A stretch of 41,048 bases of DNA from a virus (IMGVR_UViG_3300020420_000032:1-41048); one strand, 5' to 3'. Positions 17,532-25,864 are shown, counted from the stretch's first letter. Translations and numbers: made by a program. Notes: generated by a model from the sequence alone, not told the origin.

Positions 17532-17894
17532 ATGTTTGAAAAAATAACGAATGATAATGTTTTACTATTTGCATTACGACACTATGATAATCCACAATGT
17601 GAAGGTGAAAAAGAGTTTTATGATGACATGAAACGATTTAAGTACATCAAACGATTACTTAAAAAGTATAAAGTTGATGGTATCGTTAAGGAAAGATTAC
17701 TACTCAATCATATCATCATATTAAATAATGTATTCGGGCCTGATGCGGCTTCTACTTTATTATTATTCAAAATTGAACCAGAACATTGGCCCCAACTTAA
17801 ATCTTTTTTAGTGTTCTTAAATATGTTACCAGAACATGAATTAAAAGAGATTGATGATGATGAACATATATCTGAGGTTTTAAGGAAACTATAA
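17532..17894 (+). CDS. Hypothetical protein, structural cluster
   Basis: This 120-residue mostly helical protein (KRLLKKYKVDGIVKERLL, FGPDAASTLLLFKIEP) has no recognised motif. It starts directly after the preceding stop and shares one base with the next start (TAATG). Marine T4-like phages commonly carry such small proteins of unknown role beside internal virion proteins. Confidence 0.65.
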   Translation: MFEKITNDNVLLFALRHYDNPQCEGEKEFYDDMKRFKYIKRLLKKYKVDGIVKERLLLNHIIILNNVFGPDAASTLLLFKIEPEHWPQLKSFLVFLNMLPEHELKEIDDDEHISEVLRKL

Positions 17895-18532
17895 TGGGAA
17901 GAGCGATAGACTTATTTGTTACCTACAGATTTTTAAAAATCTTGGTAACACCTTTTGAGAAACAAGAGGCATATAAACTTGGTATCATCGACAAAGATGG
18001 TAATCGTACTCTTGTTCCAGGCACAACAAACAAACCCACTATCCTAAACACTGCAAAAGAAAAGAATTCTTATACAGTTCTTCACAAATTAGTTTTCAAT
18101 ATTAAAAAGTTATTTGCAAAAATTCCAGGCTTGAGAACCAAGTTAGGAACATATGCAGCTGCATTGTTTTTATTGAAGGATACTTTTAAAGAAGATGTTG
18201 ACCCACAAATGTGGGAAAAACAATTTATGAAGTATATTAAAGAAAACAATATTGAATTAGATGATACAATATCTGAAGAAGTTACTCTAGACGATGGTAA
18301 ACTACCAAAGGGAATATATAAGCTTAAACAAGATATTACTTTTGACAAAGAGGATGCAGACTCCCCAGATGCATTAGAAGGTGATGAGGTTCAAGTATTT
18401 GATGCAACATCACCATCTGATACAGTTTTGGGTGTGGAAATCTATCCAGTTATACATATACCAACACAAACAAAAATATATGTAAGCACTGAAGATATAG
18501 AAGAAGTCGGATTAGAGGATTTAGAACTATGA
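17894..18532 (+). CDS. Conserved structural-cluster protein, two-part
   Basis: This 212-residue protein has an N-terminal half starting MGRAIDLFVTYRFLKILVTPFE, with a hydrophobic segment around AAALFLLKDTF. Its acidic beta C-terminal half (KLPKGIYKLKQDITFD, VIHIPTQTKIYVS) could be a small beta-barrel. I recall similar conserved proteins among cyanophage virion-type genes but cannot name a function. It overlaps both neighbours by 1-4 bases. Confidence 0.65.
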   Translation: MGRAIDLFVTYRFLKILVTPFEKQEAYKLGIIDKDGNRTLVPGTTNKPTILNTAKEKNSYTVLHKLVFNIKKLFAKIPGLRTKLGTYAAALFLLKDTFKEDVDPQMWEKQFMKYIKENNIELDDTISEEVTLDDGKLPKGIYKLKQDITFDKEDADSPDALEGDEVQVFDATSPSDTVLGVEIYPVIHIPTQTKIYVSTEDIEEVGLEDLEL

Positions 18533-19035
18533 TAAAATTTAATGATATAATGCAAAAATTCTACGATGATGAAAGGTTAGGTATTCAATCAGAAGATGCA
18601 CCAGCAAACTCTGTCGCTGGTGGTGGGGTTTCTCTCCCTGCTGATGCAGTAAGTAAAAAGAAACAAAAAGAAATGCAAAAGAAACCTTATGATGGTAGAA
18701 CAAAAGAAGCAAGAGCTTTCATGAGTAGAATGTTAGAACTTAGAAAGAAAAGAGATGAGACTTTTAGGAATTCTGTAAAGGAAAATATCGAGTCTTTTGG
18801 AAACGAATATCTGTTTGAAGCAAATGTAGATATTTTACAAAAGATTGTAAAAGACAAACAGAATAATAAAATCAAACTGAAAGATGGTACTCTTAGAATT
18901 GACTTGTTTTCTGCATCTGCATTGACACAAGCACTTGACAAAGTAAAACCAGATACAAAGAAGAAGATGGAAGATATCATCAACTCTGGTAGTAAGGGTC
19001 AATTGATGAAACTTCTTAGTGTAATAATGAAGTAA
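18529..19035 (+). CDS. Hypothetical virion-type protein with SEDAPANS motif
   Basis: This 168-residue basic protein starts MIKFNDIMQKFYDDERLG, followed by SEDAPANSVAGGGVSLP, a Gly/Ala linker I associate with marine T4-like virion proteins. A Lys-rich helical region (KKKQKEMQKKPYDGRTKEAR) and a C-terminal helical domain follow. The short FYDDE leader before a disordered linker could be a packaging signal. It is coupled to its neighbours by 4- and 1-base overlaps. Confidence 0.62.
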   Translation: MIKFNDIMQKFYDDERLGIQSEDAPANSVAGGGVSLPADAVSKKKQKEMQKKPYDGRTKEARAFMSRMLELRKKRDETFRNSVKENIESFGNEYLFEANVDILQKIVKDKQNNKIKLKDGTLRIDLFSASALTQALDKVKPDTKKKMEDIINSGSKGQLMKLLSVIMK

Positions 19036-19256
19036 TGATACACGCATTTGTTCTTGTGTTTATATTAGGTGGTGCTGAACAAAGAGGTCAACCTATGTAT
19101 TTTATTGACGTTAATAGGTGTAATTATTTTGCATCTAGAATAGTTAAGAGGTATGGTAATTACCACTATTCTGCACAAGTTCCCCCAGAACATAAAGCAA
19201 CTGCATACTGTAAACCAGTGTTTATAGATAGAAACACACAAGGATTGTATAACTAA
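19035..19256 (+). CDS. Small membrane/periplasmic protein
   Basis: This 73-residue protein has a short hydrophobic start (MIHAFVLVFILGG) followed by a Cys-containing domain (DVNRCNYFASRIV, TAYCKPVF). The two cysteines 30-odd residues apart could form a disulfide if exported. The start overlaps the preceding stop by one base. It recalls small conserved proteins of T4-like cyanophages; function unknown. Confidence 0.6.
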   Translation: MIHAFVLVFILGGAEQRGQPMYFIDVNRCNYFASRIVKRYGNYHYSAQVPPEHKATAYCKPVFIDRNTQGLYN

Positions 19257-20065
19257 TGGTCGGACAATATAACATAATGTATCCAGTTGCAGACTTAAAT
19301 GCAATGAAATTAAACCTCGTTGCGAAGGCGACTAAACGTATTGCAAGAAAGAAAGGACAACACCAAAATAGTCCTAGTCACTCTGACTTGTATACTGATG
19401 AGAATCCAAAGGGTACGATACATGGTTTAAAGTTTGCAACAGTACAAGATGCAAAAGATAGTGTAAAGAAGATAGAGAGTTCTGGTAAGTCACACGCACA
19501 CAAGATACAAGCTGCAATCGCAATGGAACAACGTGCAAGAGTAATGGGTAAGACAGCAGAAGCTGGTATCTATCGTGCGTATATTGAAAAGATGAAAAAG
19601 ATTACGAAACAAAGAAATGAGGATTTTACCCAGAGAGATGTTAACGATTTAGAAAAGTTTGCAGATAGAATACTAAAGAAGTATGACATAGATGTGGAGT
19701 TTACAAGACATTTCGTAGACAGACTGAATGACCCCAGAAACAGTCCAGAGATAAAAGTCGCAGAGTTACAGAAGTTTTTTAAAAAGATACAGAGGAACAA
19801 AGGTAGAAATATTAGAAATAATCCAGATGTAGAAGCAGTTCTAAAAGATATGTCTACAAATCTGAATTTACCAGTCGTTATTAAAACAAGAGGTGATGAG
19901 TTTGTTGTTACAAATAAAACCATCATGAGAAAGAAAGATTTTAAAACGACTAGTAAAGTAATTAATTATGAGCGAAAGTGGAGTGACAAGTACAAAAGTA
20001 GTATAGACTGTGATAATCCAAAAGGGTTCTCACAAAAAGCTCACTGTCAAGGGAGAAACAAATAA
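19256..20065 (+). CDS. Modular basic protein with C-terminal DC..NPKGFSQKAHC tag
   Basis: This 269-residue protein is built from three modules. A helical repeat-like segment SHAHKIQAAIAMEQRARVMG lies around residues 80-100. A central domain follows with FTRHFVDRLNDPRN, LPVVIKTRGDEFVVTNKT and IMRKKDFKT. A short C-terminal Cys-tag reads SSIDCDNPKGFSQKAHCQGR. I recall these modules in many marine phage proteins in different combinations. The central domain looks like a small enzyme or toxin-type fold, but no catalytic residues can be named safely. It overlaps both flanking genes by one base. Confidence 0.68.
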   Translation: MVGQYNIMYPVADLNAMKLNLVAKATKRIARKKGQHQNSPSHSDLYTDENPKGTIHGLKFATVQDAKDSVKKIESSGKSHAHKIQAAIAMEQRARVMGKTAEAGIYRAYIEKMKKITKQRNEDFTQRDVNDLEKFADRILKKYDIDVEFTRHFVDRLNDPRNSPEIKVAELQKFFKKIQRNKGRNIRNNPDVEAVLKDMSTNLNLPVVIKTRGDEFVVTNKTIMRKKDFKTTSKVINYERKWSDKYKSSIDCDNPKGFSQKAHCQGRNK

Positions 20066-20322
20066 TGCAAATAGGAACAGTCACTAATCAATATATAAAC
20101 AATTATCATAATACTGCAACTGTCCAAACTTACAATGACCAACAAGTAAGACAAGTTCAAGATATGTCTGAGACACGACTAATGAAGTATCAACAAGAAC
20201 AATATCGTGAACAACAAAGATGGTTAGCATATATCATGATGATGCAGTTCTTTGCTAAAGAGAATATGTGGTCATTGTTAAATCAAATGAAAATACAAAG
20301 AACACTTGATATCACAGCATAA
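20065..20322 (+). CDS. Gln-rich hypothetical protein
   Basis: This 85-residue protein is Asn/Gln/Tyr-rich at its N-terminus and has a helical C-terminus with a Met-rich patch (YIMMMQFFAKENMW). Its start overlaps the previous stop by one base. It sits at the junction between virion-type genes and the membrane-protein genes. No function is recognised. Confidence 0.6.
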   Translation: MQIGTVTNQYINNYHNTATVQTYNDQQVRQVQDMSETRLMKYQQEQYREQQRWLAYIMMMQFFAKENMWSLLNQMKIQRTLDITA

Positions 20323-20332
20323 GGAGAAAAGC

Positions 20333-20494
20333 ATGATTAAATGGATTAAAGGAAGAATCGGAGAGAGAACTACATGGGATGGTGCAGTATGTGTTGCACT
20401 AGGACTCATGATACTTTTCATGGCACCACTTGCAAAGATTGCCGCTGGAGTTGCAATCGTGTGGGGTCTTTGGACTATGTGGAAGTCTGAATAA
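20333..20494 (+). CDS. Small membrane protein, holin-like candidate
   Basis: From ATG 20333 this is 53 residues: a basic N-terminus (MIKWIKGRIGER), then a hydrophobic region (about residues 15-48) that could form one long or two short transmembrane helices, ending WKSE. The SD AAGGAG lies 7 bases upstream, which favours this start over an in-frame ATG at 20306. Size, topology and position immediately before spanin-like genes make a holin or lysis regulator possible, but this is inference. Confidence 0.6.
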   Translation: MIKWIKGRIGERTTWDGAVCVALGLMILFMAPLAKIAAGVAIVWGLWTMWKSE

Positions 20495-20718
20495 TGGAAG
20501 AGAACAATATAGTCATAGAACAAACGACTGGTGATATTGCTGGGGGTAAATCCATCAATATTGGAACTGGTGGTGAGTCTATGGGAGATGTTCAAGCAGG
20601 GATAGAGTTCGTCTATCATATGCGAGAACACCTTGTAGATATAGGTGTTGCAACTATCTATGCATTAGTTGTATATGCAGCTGTTCTCTACATAAAGAGA
20701 AGAATTGACAATCTATAA
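20494..20718 (+). CDS. Small C-terminally anchored membrane protein
   Basis: This 74-residue protein has a soluble Gly-rich N-terminal half and one hydrophobic helix near the C-terminus (VATIYALVVYAAVLYI) followed by KRRIDNL. It overlaps the previous gene by one base. With the adjacent 53-residue membrane protein it precedes the spanin pair, so it may belong to the lysis module. Confidence 0.6.
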   Translation: MEENNIVIEQTTGDIAGGKSINIGTGGESMGDVQAGIEFVYHMREHLVDIGVATIYALVVYAAVLYIKRRIDNL

Positions 20719-20727
20719 GAGGTAATG

Positions 20728-21117
20728 ATGTTACGAGTATATTTGATTATAATTATTTTAGGAGTTCTTAGTACTGGTGCGTATGCAGCCAAATATTACT
20801 ATGATACTACTCAAGCAAAAATTGCACAATTAAGAGAAAACAATGTAAAGTTAGAAGTTGCAAATGAAGAGAACCAACAAACCATAAAGAAGATGGGTGA
20901 GGATAAACAACGTCTAAATGCATTAACAGACCAATTAAGTGCAGATTTAAGAAAAGCAGAAGAGTATGGTGACCAACTAAGAGATACTTTAAACAAACAC
21001 GATTTAACCCATCTTGCAAATAAGAAGCCTGGGTTGATTGAAAAGAGGATGCAAAATGCGACAGATAAACTTTGGGATGACCTTGAGTCTATTACTAGCG
21101 ACAACACTACTGATTAG
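20728..21117 (+). CDS. Inner-membrane spanin (Rz-like)
   Basis: From ATG 20728 this is 129 residues: an N-terminal signal-anchor (LRVYLIIIILGVLSTGAYA), then a long coiled-coil periplasmic segment (about 30-95) and a short C-terminal tail. This is the build of i-spanins such as lambda Rz, which link to an outer-membrane lipoprotein and fuse the membranes at lysis. The SD GAGGT fits ATG 20728 better than ATG 20725. The 3' end overlaps the lipoprotein gene in another frame, the classic Rz/Rz1 layout. Confidence 0.72.
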   Translation: MLRVYLIIIILGVLSTGAYAAKYYYDTTQAKIAQLRENNVKLEVANEENQQTIKKMGEDKQRLNALTDQLSADLRKAEEYGDQLRDTLNKHDLTHLANKKPGLIEKRMQNATDKLWDDLESITSDNTTD

Positions 21118-21448
21118 TGGTTGTTCTAGTTTTTATAAACCAGAAAAGGAAATTGTTACGATAACAAAGTTGGTTGAACGAGAGATACCAACTGTACCAC
21201 ATCCAAAAACTGTGCAAATGAATGACGTAAAAGTATATGTCGTTTCACCATCCGAAAATTACGAGGATTTTATTAAAGAGTTTTCAAAGAAGAATGGTAC
21301 TGACTCGTATGTTGCAATCTCTGTCAAGGACTATGAAAATCTGTCGAAAAACTTTGCCGAGTTGAGAAGATACATTGACCAACAAAAGCAAATCATTCTC
21401 TATTACGAGGAGGCAGTAAAACCAAATGACCCAAAACCTACCGAATAA
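21056..21448 (+). CDS. Outer-membrane spanin-like lipoprotein (Rz1-like)
   Basis: From ATG 21056 this is 130 residues with a lipoprotein signal peptide ending LLISG-C (lipobox Cys 23). A Pro-containing segment (PTVPHPKTV) and a periplasmic domain with a short coiled coil (YRYIDQQ-like) follow. It overlaps the i-spanin gene by 62 bases in another frame and the lipase gene by 23 bases. AGAGGA upstream supports this start; ATG 21038 is an alternative. It is longer than lambda Rz1, so the o-spanin assignment rests on lipobox, overlap and context. Confidence 0.68.
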   Translation: MRQINFGMTLSLLLATTLLISGCSSFYKPEKEIVTITKLVEREIPTVPHPKTVQMNDVKVYVVSPSENYEDFIKEFSKKNGTDSYVAISVKDYENLSKNFAELRRYIDQQKQIILYYEEAVKPNDPKPTE

Positions 21449-22190
21449 AGCACATATCATGGCCGAGTTGTCTGCGGCCGCATATCAAGAACCAGATATT
21501 GCAAAAAGAGTATTCCAACAATTTAACTTTAATGACTACAAGTTCATTTCAAGACATGGAGCGCAATGTTATGTTATCTGGAGAGAAACAGACATAGTAA
21601 TTATCTTTAGAGGTACAGAACCAAAACAATGGTCTGATATCAAAGCAGACCTAGATGCAAGACAACGAACTGGTCTACACAATCATGGTAAAGTTCATAA
21701 AGGATTTCAAGGTGAATTAGAAAAAGTGTGGCATGATTTAATACGTCAAGTCAACTACGTTCTAGAAGGAAGTTATGATATTGATATTCATATTACTGGA
21801 CACTCACTTGGTGGTGCGATGGCGACTATCTGTGCGAAAAGATTAGACGAAGAGTTAGATAATGTTTGTTGTCTTTATACTTTTGGTTCACCAAGGGTAG
21901 GAAATAAGAAGTGGTGTAAATCATTACAAGTACCACACTATCGTTTTCAAAACAACAATGACATGGTTTGCAAAGTTCCATTTTGGATTATGGGATACAG
22001 ACATCATGGTAAAAATGTATACATAAATTATAAAGGAAAGATTGTGAAGTATAGATGGTGGAGAAGAGTAATTGATAACTTGCGTGGACGATTAAGAGCG
22101 TTGACTAAGTTTCAACTATTCGATGGTATCTATGACCACGATATTTCAACATATGCAAAGAGGGTAAACAATGTGGTTCTGGATGATTAG
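21426..22190 (+). CDS. Class 3 lipase (alpha/beta hydrolase)
   Basis: This 254-residue protein has the nucleophile elbow GHSLGG (residues 125-130, Ser127). It also has the class 3 lipase segments IIFRGTEPKQW (oxyanion-hole strand), HKGFQ and YTFGSPRVGN. A candidate Asp lies in NNNDMV (D179) and a His in the C-terminal half (H193/H194 or the YDHDIS His). It has no signal peptide. Its gene sits beside the spanins, so it may attack membrane lipids during lysis, or act in entry if virion-borne. ATG 21459 (MAELSAAAY) is an alternative start. Confidence 0.85.
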   Translation: MTQNLPNKAHIMAELSAAAYQEPDIAKRVFQQFNFNDYKFISRHGAQCYVIWRETDIVIIFRGTEPKQWSDIKADLDARQRTGLHNHGKVHKGFQGELEKVWHDLIRQVNYVLEGSYDIDIHITGHSLGGAMATICAKRLDEELDNVCCLYTFGSPRVGNKKWCKSLQVPHYRFQNNNDMVCKVPFWIMGYRHHGKNVYINYKGKIVKYRWWRRVIDNLRGRLRALTKFQLFDGIYDHDISTYAKRVNNVVLDD

Positions 22191-22479
22191 TGCAATAAGT
22201 GGTTCTATATTAGGGAGTGCAACTTCATCGTGGTTTGAGAAAACTGCAATGGGTAGATGGTTCTATGAAAAGATGGACAATATCTATAACTGGGCTGCAG
22301 ATAGATATGGTCTGGAAGTTCTAAAGTCTGAGGATAAGTGGAGAAAGAAATATCCAAATATTGCAAATAAAATGGATGACTTGGAACGGAGATTGCATAA
22401 GTTAGAGAATGTACAAAAAACTGACAAACCTAAACGACAAATTAATATGCCCGTCAAATCGTTGACAAGGACTAAATAG
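22171..22479 (+). CDS. Small membrane-associated protein
   Basis: This 102-residue protein has a hydrophobic N-terminus (MWFWMISAISGSILGSATSS), then amphipathic helices and a coiled-coil-like C-terminus (KMDDLERRLHKLENVQK) with a basic tail. It starts 20 bases inside the lipase gene. A membrane-bound accessory to the neighbouring lysis/envelope proteins is plausible; no family is recognised. Confidence 0.6.
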   Translation: MWFWMISAISGSILGSATSSWFEKTAMGRWFYEKMDNIYNWAADRYGLEVLKSEDKWRKKYPNIANKMDDLERRLHKLENVQKTDKPKRQINMPVKSLTRTK

Positions 22480-22483
22480 TAAT

Positions 22484-22897
22484 ATGACAAATGTAGAAAC
22501 AGAACTTGCCCTTCTTAAAAGAGAAGTAAATGACATGAAACAAATTCATGTGAGGCTTGATACTGCGATTGAAAAGATTGCAGATGTTTCTTCATCTCTT
22601 AAAACCATCATGTCTGTTCACGAAGAAAAGATTATCAGACAAGAGGAAGCACTCGACCAGCAGGAGAAACAGTTGAGGGATAATATTCAAGAACTACATT
22701 CTCGTATTACTACTAATGCAAAAGATAGTACCAGACACATGAACGAAATGGAAAGACGATTACAAGAGGAGTTTTCACGACTCCGAAGTGATTTGAGTAG
22801 TAGAGTTGGTGTGTTAGAAAAATGGAAATGGGTTATTATTGGTGGTTCTATTGTCGCTGGGTTTATTCTACAAAAACTAATTTCAATAAATATCTGA
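22484..22897 (+). CDS. Coiled-coil protein with C-terminal membrane anchor
   Basis: This 137-residue protein is almost entirely coiled coil (about residues 1-108, with heptads such as VNDMKQIHVRLDTAIEKI) followed by one transmembrane helix (WVIIGGSIVAGFILQKLI). It is the last gene of the membrane/lysis block before the gp61 promoter. The layout suggests a tail-anchored membrane protein; function is unknown. Confidence 0.65.
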   Translation: MTNVETELALLKREVNDMKQIHVRLDTAIEKIADVSSSLKTIMSVHEEKIIRQEEALDQQEKQLRDNIQELHSRITTNAKDSTRHMNEMERRLQEEFSRLRSDLSSRVGVLEKWKWVIIGGSIVAGFILQKLISINI

Positions 22898-22898
22898 C

Positions 22899-22927
22899 TT
22901 GACTTTTAGTCGAATATAGTATATTAT
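22899..22927 (+). promoter_or_regulatory. Sigma70-like promoter before gp61, class ACTTGACTTTT
   Basis: TTGACT (22899-22904) and TATTAT (22922-22927) are 17 bases apart, with the extended ACTTGACTTTT shared with other promoters here. The predicted start near 22934 lies only about two bases before the primase ATG, so the mRNA may be nearly leaderless. Confidence 0.6.
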
Positions 22928-22935
22928 GAGTAACT

Positions 22936-23949
22936 ATGAATACATATGTGGATGTGAAGTATCTCAACTTAATGTCACACCGATTAGAAAGGTTCTCCAA
23001 GAAAGGAGATAACCTTTGGAATTTTCGTTGTCCTTATTGTGGAGATTCAGAGAAAAACAAATCGAAGGCCAGGGGTTATGTTTATAGGGTGAAGGTAGAC
23101 CTATTCTATAAATGTCACAACTGTGGAAAGGGAACTAACTTACCGAATTTAATTCGTGAAGTTGACGAATCCCTATATAAAGAATACTTGTTTGAAAGAT
23201 ATAAGGGTGTCGATAAGTCTGAGACTGTAATAGAAAAATTTACAACCAGACCTCTTTTCCTAAAGGGTAAATCGCCTCTTAAATCTAACTTGATAAAGAA
23301 GATATCTTCATTAAGTCATAATCATTATGCAAAGAAGTATGTAGAGAAAAGACGTATTCCGTCTGATAAACATTATCTTCTCTATCATACTGACTCTTTT
23401 GAGAAATGGTCTAATGAATGGTGTCCTAACAAGTTAGATGATAATAATGATACTGCAAGGTTAATTATACCTTGTATTGATGAAACGAATAAATTTTTTG
23501 CGTGTCAAGGAAGAACCTATGATTTTAACACAAATCAATTACGATATCAAACTAGTAAAGTTGATAAAGACAGGCAAATTATCTTTGGTCAAGACAGACT
23601 TAATCCAGACATACCAAAATACGCAGTAGAAGGCCCGATTGATTCACTCTTTGTGGACAACTGTGTCGCTGTACTTGGTTTCAATAAGTTTAAGTTACTG
23701 TCACAAGATTATACGATACTACCAGATAATGACAGACGGAATTATGAGGTATTAAGTAATCTTAAAAACCGAATAGAAGACGGATATAAGGTTGTTCTAT
23801 GGCCTGATGAAATTGAAGAGAAAGATATTAATGATATGATTACGTCTGGAACAACAAAAGAGCAGTTAAAAACTATAATAGAAAATAACACATATCAAGG
23901 TAACATGGCCTTGTTAAAATTTACAACTTGGAGTAAGAGGAATGTCTAA
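22936..23949 (+). CDS. gp61: gp61-like DNA primase
   Basis: This 337-residue primase makes RNA primers for lagging-strand synthesis with the gp41 helicase. A zinc-binding domain is clear: CPYC (C32, C35) and CHNC (C60, C63). A TOPRIM-like catalytic region follows, with YAVEGPIDSLFVDNC and VVLWPDEIEEKDINDM carrying acidic metal ligands. The start MNTYVDVKYLNL is supported by an in-frame stop three codons upstream. The end overlaps the ribonucleotide reductase gene by 8 bases. Confidence 0.88.
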   Translation: MNTYVDVKYLNLMSHRLERFSKKGDNLWNFRCPYCGDSEKNKSKARGYVYRVKVDLFYKCHNCGKGTNLPNLIREVDESLYKEYLFERYKGVDKSETVIEKFTTRPLFLKGKSPLKSNLIKKISSLSHNHYAKKYVEKRRIPSDKHYLLYHTDSFEKWSNEWCPNKLDDNNDTARLIIPCIDETNKFFACQGRTYDFNTNQLRYQTSKVDKDRQIIFGQDRLNPDIPKYAVEGPIDSLFVDNCVAVLGFNKFKLLSQDYTILPDNDRRNYEVLSNLKNRIEDGYKVVLWPDEIEEKDINDMITSGTTKEQLKTIIENNTYQGNMALLKFTTWSKRNV

Positions 23950-25864
23950 TCAATTACCAACACAATATCAACAATTCATTCATCTTTCAAGATACTCTCG
24001 TTGGTTACCAGATGAAGGTAGACGAGAAACTTGGAATGAAACAGTAGGAAGATACTTTAACTTTTTCAAAGAACATCTAAAAGAAATGCATGATTTTGAA
24101 ATGGATTCTAAAACTGAAAGGGAACTTGAAGAAGGAGTCATGGATACATCTGTAATGCCTTCTATGAGGTGTTTAATGACCGCTGGAGAGGCATTACGAA
24201 GGGAAAATATTGCTGGATACAATTGTTCTTATGTTGCAGTTGATAGGGTTGCAGCCTTTGATGAAATCCTCTATGTGTTGATGAATGGTACTGGTGTTGG
24301 TTTTTCTGTTGAAAGACAATTTACTACAAAACTTCCAGTTGTTGCAGAAGAGTTTTACCATTCAGATACAATGATTACTGTTGCAGATAGTAAACTAGGT
24401 TGGGCGAAAGCACTCAAAGAACTAATCGGTATGTTGTATATCGGTCAAATACCAAAGTGGGATTTATCAAAGGTACGTCCTGCTGGTGCTCCACTTAAAA
24501 CATTTGGTGGTCGTGCGTCTGGCCCAGAACCATTAGAAAGATTATTTCAATTCTGTTCAACAACATTCCAAAATGCAAAAGGTACAAAACTATCATCACT
24601 ACAATGTCATGATATTGTATGTAAGATTGCAGAGATTGTTGTGGTGGGTGGTGTTCGTAGAAGCGCATTGATATCATTATCTAACCTATCAGACGATAGG
24701 ATGCGTCATGCAAAATCTGGTCAATGGTGGGAACAGAACGCACAGAGAGCACTTGCAAATAACTCTGCGTGTTATACAGAGAAACCAGATATTGGTATAT
24801 TCATGGACGAGTGGAAAGCACTCTATGATTCAAAGTCTGGTGAAAGAGGTATCTTCAATCGTGAGTCTGCAAATAAGATGGCTGCAAAGAATGGTCGAAG
24901 AACTATTGATGGTCATGAGTTTGGAACAAACCCTTGTTCTGAAATCATATTGAGAGATAGAGAGTTCTGTAATCTTTCAGAGGTTGTTGTCAGACCAAAC
25001 GATACAGAGGAAACTCTTTTGAAGAAAGTAGAACTTGCAACGATTCTGGGTACATTTCAATCAACACTAGTAAACTTTAAATATGTTTCTAATATGTGGA
25101 GAAAGAACTGTTCTGAAGAAAGATTACTTGGTGTATCACTCACTGGTATTATGGACTGTGTTCTTACGAATGGTAAACAAGGTGGTGTTGCATTAGAATC
25201 ACTTCTTAACAAACTAAGAAAACACGCAGTGGAAACAAATAAAAAGTGGGCGAAAAAGATTGGTATCAGTCGTGCAGCTGCAATCACTTGTGTAAAACCA
25301 TCTGGTACAGTATCACAACTCGTAGATGCAGCCTCTGGTATTCATGCAAGACATAACGAATACTACATTCGTACAGTAAGAGGTGATAAGAAAGACCCAT
25401 TGACCCAGATGATGTCTGATGCTGGATTTCCAGTAGAGGATGATGTAATGAATCCAAGTCACACTGCTGTGTTTTCTTTTCCAATGAAAGTAGATAAGGG
25501 TGCAGTATTCAGAACAGATATGACTGCAATAGAACAACTTGAGTTGTGGTTGGTGTATCAAAAACATTGGTGTGAACATAAACCATCTGTGACTATATCT
25601 GTAAAAGAAGATGAGTGGATGGAAGTTGGTGCATGGGTGTATAAACACTTTGATTGGATGAGTGGTGTAAGTTTCTTACCATTTTCGGAACATACATATA
25701 AACAAGCACCTTATCAAGATTGTGATAAGGAAGAGTACGAAAAGATACTCAAGAGTATGCCGAAGATTGTAGATTGGTCGCTACTAGGTGAATATGAAAA
25801 ACAAGATATGACTATCGGCTCTCAAGAACTTGCTTGTTCTGCGGCTGGTGGTTGTGAGATATGA
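23942..25864 (+). CDS. nrdJ: Class II (B12-dependent) ribonucleoside-triphosphate reductase
   Basis: This 640-residue enzyme reduces ribonucleotides to deoxyribonucleotides using adenosylcobalamin. The thiyl-radical site is NPCSEI (C332, E334). The redox pair is C95 (NCSYV) and C343 (FCNLSE). Conserved GVRRSAL and VKPSGTVSQL segments are present, and the C-terminal re-reducing cysteines are CSAAGGC (632-638). Size and single-chain form match the monomeric Lactobacillus-type enzyme rather than T4 NrdA/NrdB. No radical-generating partner is needed, but the host must supply B12. It is translationally coupled to gp61 and to a small Cys-protein gene downstream. Confidence 0.92.
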   Translation: MSNQLPTQYQQFIHLSRYSRWLPDEGRRETWNETVGRYFNFFKEHLKEMHDFEMDSKTERELEEGVMDTSVMPSMRCLMTAGEALRRENIAGYNCSYVAVDRVAAFDEILYVLMNGTGVGFSVERQFTTKLPVVAEEFYHSDTMITVADSKLGWAKALKELIGMLYIGQIPKWDLSKVRPAGAPLKTFGGRASGPEPLERLFQFCSTTFQNAKGTKLSSLQCHDIVCKIAEIVVVGGVRRSALISLSNLSDDRMRHAKSGQWWEQNAQRALANNSACYTEKPDIGIFMDEWKALYDSKSGERGIFNRESANKMAAKNGRRTIDGHEFGTNPCSEIILRDREFCNLSEVVVRPNDTEETLLKKVELATILGTFQSTLVNFKYVSNMWRKNCSEERLLGVSLTGIMDCVLTNGKQGGVALESLLNKLRKHAVETNKKWAKKIGISRAAAITCVKPSGTVSQLVDAASGIHARHNEYYIRTVRGDKKDPLTQMMSDAGFPVEDDVMNPSHTAVFSFPMKVDKGAVFRTDMTAIEQLELWLVYQKHWCEHKPSVTISVKEDEWMEVGAWVYKHFDWMSGVSFLPFSEHTYKQAPYQDCDKEEYEKILKSMPKIVDWSLLGEYEKQDMTIGSQELACSAAGGCEI

